Origin: JAAYEV01 sp964508195 | Lineage (GTDB): Bacteria; Bacillota; Clostridia; Ch29 | DNA: 8,391 nucleotides | NCBI GenBank assembly: GCA_964508195.1 | Contig: CAZDSH010000065.1 | Span: 1 to 8,391 of the forward strand | Direction: 5' to 3' | In this document: positions 7,701 to 8,391 of the stretch, piece by piece | Layout of the letters: the number at the start of each line of letters is the position of its first letter | How positions within the stretch are numbered: position 1 is the stretch's first letter | Position numbers and translations under genes: made by a program | Notes under the pieces: model-generated | Databases searched by the model: none | Told to the model about the DNA's origin: nothing | Seen by the model: only the letters and a program-made list of their open reading frames with translations

Positions 7701-8126
7701 GTAGCGGAAATGGCCGCCTACTATAAAGAAAGGGATCAATCGCTGTTAGATGCCCTAGAGGGCCTGTTCAAACGGTTCGGTTATTATAAAGAGGACCTGG
7801 TAACGCTAGAGCTAAAGGATGAAATGACCGCAGACAGGCTTATGACCTCCTTGGACCGTCAGCCACCGAAGATTGCGAATATGCCTATAGCTGAAAAAAG
7901 GGATTATTCCCGCAAAAAAGGTTGGGATATGCTAAACAACCGGACTTTTGATATTGCTTTACCCCGTTCCAAGGCCCTTTATTATCGTTTCAAAGATGGT
8001 TCCTGGTTTTGTGTGCGCCCTTCGGGTACGGAACCGAAGCTGAAGTTTTATTTCTCTGCCGTCGGCCCAAAGAAAGAGGATGCAAAAAACAAACTGACAA
8101 AACTTAAAAACGCCGTATTAACGTAG
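4770..8126 (+). CDS. Trifunctional fusion: GDP-mannose pyrophosphorylase, type II phosphomannose isomerase, phosphomannomutase/phosphoglucomutase
   Basis: The gene encodes 1118 residues; numbering starts at ATG 4770. Residues 1-345 are a ManC-type mannose-1-phosphate guanylyltransferase: LAGGSGTRLWPLSR (6-19), SPKQF (22-26), PSDH (115-118), VEKP (176-179), NSGMF (196-200) and WSDVGSW (265-271). Residues 352-462 are a type II phosphomannose isomerase cupin with LSLQSHRYRCEHW (386-398); Q389, H391, E396 and H430 are plausible metal ligands. Residues 463-556 are a Gly/Asp-rich linker. Residues 557-1118 are a complete PgcA-like alpha-D-phosphohexomutase: FGTGGLRG (599-606), TASHNP with phosphoserine S701, the metal loop DPDCDR (855-860), GYEESHG (953-959) and the phosphate site RPSGTEPK (1083-1090). 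Together they would convert fructose-6-phosphate via mannose-6-phosphate and mannose-1-phosphate to GDP-mannose. The PgcA family includes phosphoglucomutases, so mannose preference of the last domain is inferred from the fusion. No stop, frameshift or plausible internal start with a ribosome site separates the parts. Pyrophosphorylase-isomerase enzymes are common; adding this mutase type is unusual to my knowledge. Confidence 0.93.
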   Translation: MYAIILAGGSGTRLWPLSRAQSPKQFINLTDKNLSLFQETLERIEGIVPESRIVVIAHAEQKNSIEQQLIELDLKEVILLTEPKTCNTAPAIGLAAWYLATVTTRAEDPTMVILPSDHFIAPKEAFTKVLTKGCQAASNYGLVTFGIKPDYPETGYGYILCGDPLDEYTFKVKQFVEKPERALAKQYIKDKNYLWNSGMFAFKVNKLIDEYRRYLPVLAEGLDRINYTDFNNLEQIYSAFDSISIDYGLLEKTTDTTVVPMDITWSDVGSWDALYKISPRDARGNAHKGRIVSIDSENTLAISTGPLVGLVGVKDISVVSTEDAFLVCGRGKSQGVKELVGKLKKDSALEYMVHPTVHRPWGSFTVLVDEKSYKVKKIVVKPGKRLSLQSHRYRCEHWLVAKGEGLVTINDEKKLLTEGGYAFIPMHARHRLENPGNEPLEIIEVQQGSYFGEDDIIRYEDDYGRSGTEAGNDRAGGGSSGDGGGGGGGGGDGDSGDGDGDGDGDSGDGDGDGDGDGGGGGDKDNNGGGDASTNDIKTDSDRVVTRNGGTHAASAKTPDQVLKQWMISDALKPLEREKLRQIAKNPEAVKELFSSELTFGTGGLRGIMGIGLNRMNTYTVRRTTQGLANYIKEQYPTEGELPVAIAYDTRRFSREFAREAAKVLAANGIKTLIFAGARPTPQLSFAVRELRCAAGIVITASHNPPEYNGYKVYGPDGGQAVAPLIDGLTRAINAVDIFEDVSIVSEEEARARGLLQIIKPELDELYTEKVSSLSLSRPNQRLKVVFTPLHGTGACFIADLLSQRGYIDLAVAESQMSADPDFSTVKNPNPEDKETFAVALDLARKEDADLVMATDPDCDRLGCAIRDKGGNYRFLTGDQTGALLTEYILGRLKERGELPERGVILKTIVTGDLGKRIAASYDIPTIETLTGFKYIGEKIKEFEAAGAPDFVFGYEESHGYLAGTFVRDKDANIAALLVAEMAAYYKERDQSLLDALEGLFKRFGYYKEDLVTLELKDEMTADRLMTSLDRQPPKIANMPIAEKRDYSRKKGWDMLNNRTFDIALPRSKALYYRFKDGSWFCVRPSGTEPKLKFYFSAVGPKKEDAKNKLTKLKNAVLT
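6207..6336 (+). repeat. GGT/GAT trinucleotide microsatellite inside the fusion gene
   Basis: About 130 bases are built almost only of GGT, GAT, GGC and AGT codons, read in frame as Gly, Asp and a few Ser. It forms the core of the linker between the isomerase cupin and the mutase. Gly is written almost only as GGT here, while the rest of the gene mixes GGC, GGG, GGA and GGT. This points to recent slippage growth. All array changes seen keep a multiple of three. Confidence 0.95.
6240..6305 (+). repeat. Exact 33-bp in-frame tandem duplication within the linker
   Basis: Bases 6240-6272 and 6273-6305 are identical copies of a 33-bp unit that encodes GDGDSGDGDGD. The corresponding residues are 491-501 and 502-512. 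The length of eleven codons keeps the frame, and perfect identity including the AGT serine codon suggests a recent duplication laid over the trinucleotide repeat. Confidence 0.92.
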
Positions 8127-8132
8127 CATGAG

Positions 8133-8165
8133 AATGTGGCAAAGGGACGTTTTGTTTGCCACATT
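8133..8165 (-). repeat. Palindromic intergenic repeat, inverted right copy; possible weak terminator
   Basis: Arms AATGTGGCAAA (8133-8143) and TTTGCCACATT (8155-8165) form a perfect 11-bp stem with an 11-nt loop, 6 bases after the last stop codon. Its reverse complement shares its first 22 bases with the left copies at 107 and 157, so the operon sits between oppositely oriented copies. There is no U-run after the stem. It may end or stabilise the transcript, but a classic intrinsic terminator is not shown. Confidence 0.9.
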
Positions 8166-8180
8166 AGGTCCGCACGCATA

Positions 8181-8215
8181 GGCATTAGGGCTGTCCGTAG
8201 CTGAGCTTACACCCG
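8181..8215 (+). repeat. GGCATTAGG...ACCCG repeat, first right copy
   Basis: This 35-base stretch recurs at 8277-8310 with one inserted G and one G/A change. The shared core is TCCGTAGCTGAGCTTACACC plus flanks. The copies lie 96 bases apart in the same orientation, and a degenerate inverted relative lies at 65-95. No coding potential is evident in it. Confidence 0.9.
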
Positions 8216-8237
8216 TGGCTCCTCACGCTTGCTTCAT

Positions 8238-8279
8238 GGGAAGCGGGAAGTGGGAAGTGGGAAGTGGGAAGTGGGAGGC
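8238..8279 (+). repeat. 7-bp G-rich tandem repeat (six units)
   Basis: Six consecutive 7-bp units of the form GGGAAGY: one GGGAAGC, four exact GGGAAGT, and a last GGGAGGC. The GGG runs are separated by 4-nt spacers, which meets the usual G3N1-7 pattern for a potential G-quadruplex on the + strand. It lies between the two 34-35 bp repeat copies. Confidence 0.92.
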
Positions 8280-8310
8280 ATTAGGCTATCCGTAGCTGAG
8301 CTTACACCCG
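8277..8310 (+). repeat. GGCATTAGG...ACCCG repeat, second right copy
   Basis: Second copy of the 8181-8215 repeat, overlapping the last unit of the 7-bp tandem repeat by three bases. Its first 15 bases are exactly inverted at 81-95 on the other side of the operon. Bases 8311-8356 after it show nothing I can identify. Confidence 0.9.
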
Positions 8311-8356
8311 CATAATAGAAAGAGCGCAGAGGGCGTAGGATCAGAATTTTCGCTGT

Positions 8357-8391
8357 CCGAAGCCGATAGGCTAGTTTGCGGAAATTCCCGT
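8357..8391. repeat. 35-bp terminal direct repeat, right copy
   Basis: Identical to bases 1-35 in the same orientation. See the left copy for interpretation: either the ends of a circular molecule or an interspersed repeat at which the contig stops. Confidence 0.95.

Noticed and set aside
8133..8165. Classic intrinsic terminator after the operon
   Set aside because: The stem is strong, but there is no following U-run, and the same sequence occurs upstream of the operon as a repeat. It is kept as a repeat with possible terminator function only.

Overview
The window is one compact, single-strand metabolic operon of four genes (about 408-8126, all on +), bounded on both sides by repeat-rich non-coding DNA. 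Strong AAGGAGG-type Shine-Dalgarno sites, a near-consensus sigmaA-like promoter, a TTG start, a PgcA-type phosphohexomutase and moderate base composition all suggest a Gram-positive anaerobe of the Bacillota (Clostridia). That placement is inference: there is no rRNA or other marker here.

Layout. Positions 1-210 hold the left copies of several repeats, including palindromes with TGTGGCA/TGCCACA arms. Positions 233-261 are a promoter, followed by an AT-rich leader of about 140 nt. Then come a GH130 mannoside phosphorylase-like gene (408-1361), a short GT4 glycosyltransferase (1363-2376, TTG start), a long GT4 glycosyltransferase with an extra C-terminal helical domain (2388-4748) and a very large fusion gene (4770-8126). 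Positions 8127-8391 hold an inverted copy of the palindrome, two copies of another repeat, a 7-bp G-rich tandem repeat, and a 35-bp sequence identical to the first 35 bases of the window.

How the genes fit together. The last gene appears to join every step from fructose-6-phosphate to GDP-mannose in one chain. An N-terminal GDP-mannose pyrophosphorylase (ManC) leads into a type II phosphomannose isomerase cupin, then a Gly/Asp low-complexity linker, then a full-length PgcA-like phosphohexomutase with all its motifs. The two GT4 enzymes could spend GDP-mannose, and the GH130 enzyme would release (or use) mannose-1-phosphate, which the fusion protein can recycle. The natural reading is a cytoplasmic system that makes and mobilises a mannose-containing glycan, similar in logic to the mannogen cycle of Leishmania or the beta-1,2-mannoside phosphorylases of Thermoanaerobacter. 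One caution: GT4 enzymes are retaining and should make alpha bonds, whereas GH130 enzymes act on beta-mannosides, so the GH130 enzyme may itself be the beta-bond maker.

The points most worth following are the trifunctional fusion, its GGTGAT-type microsatellite linker with an exact in-frame 33-bp duplication, the uncharacterised C-terminal domain of the long glycosyltransferase, and the mirrored repeats around the operon.
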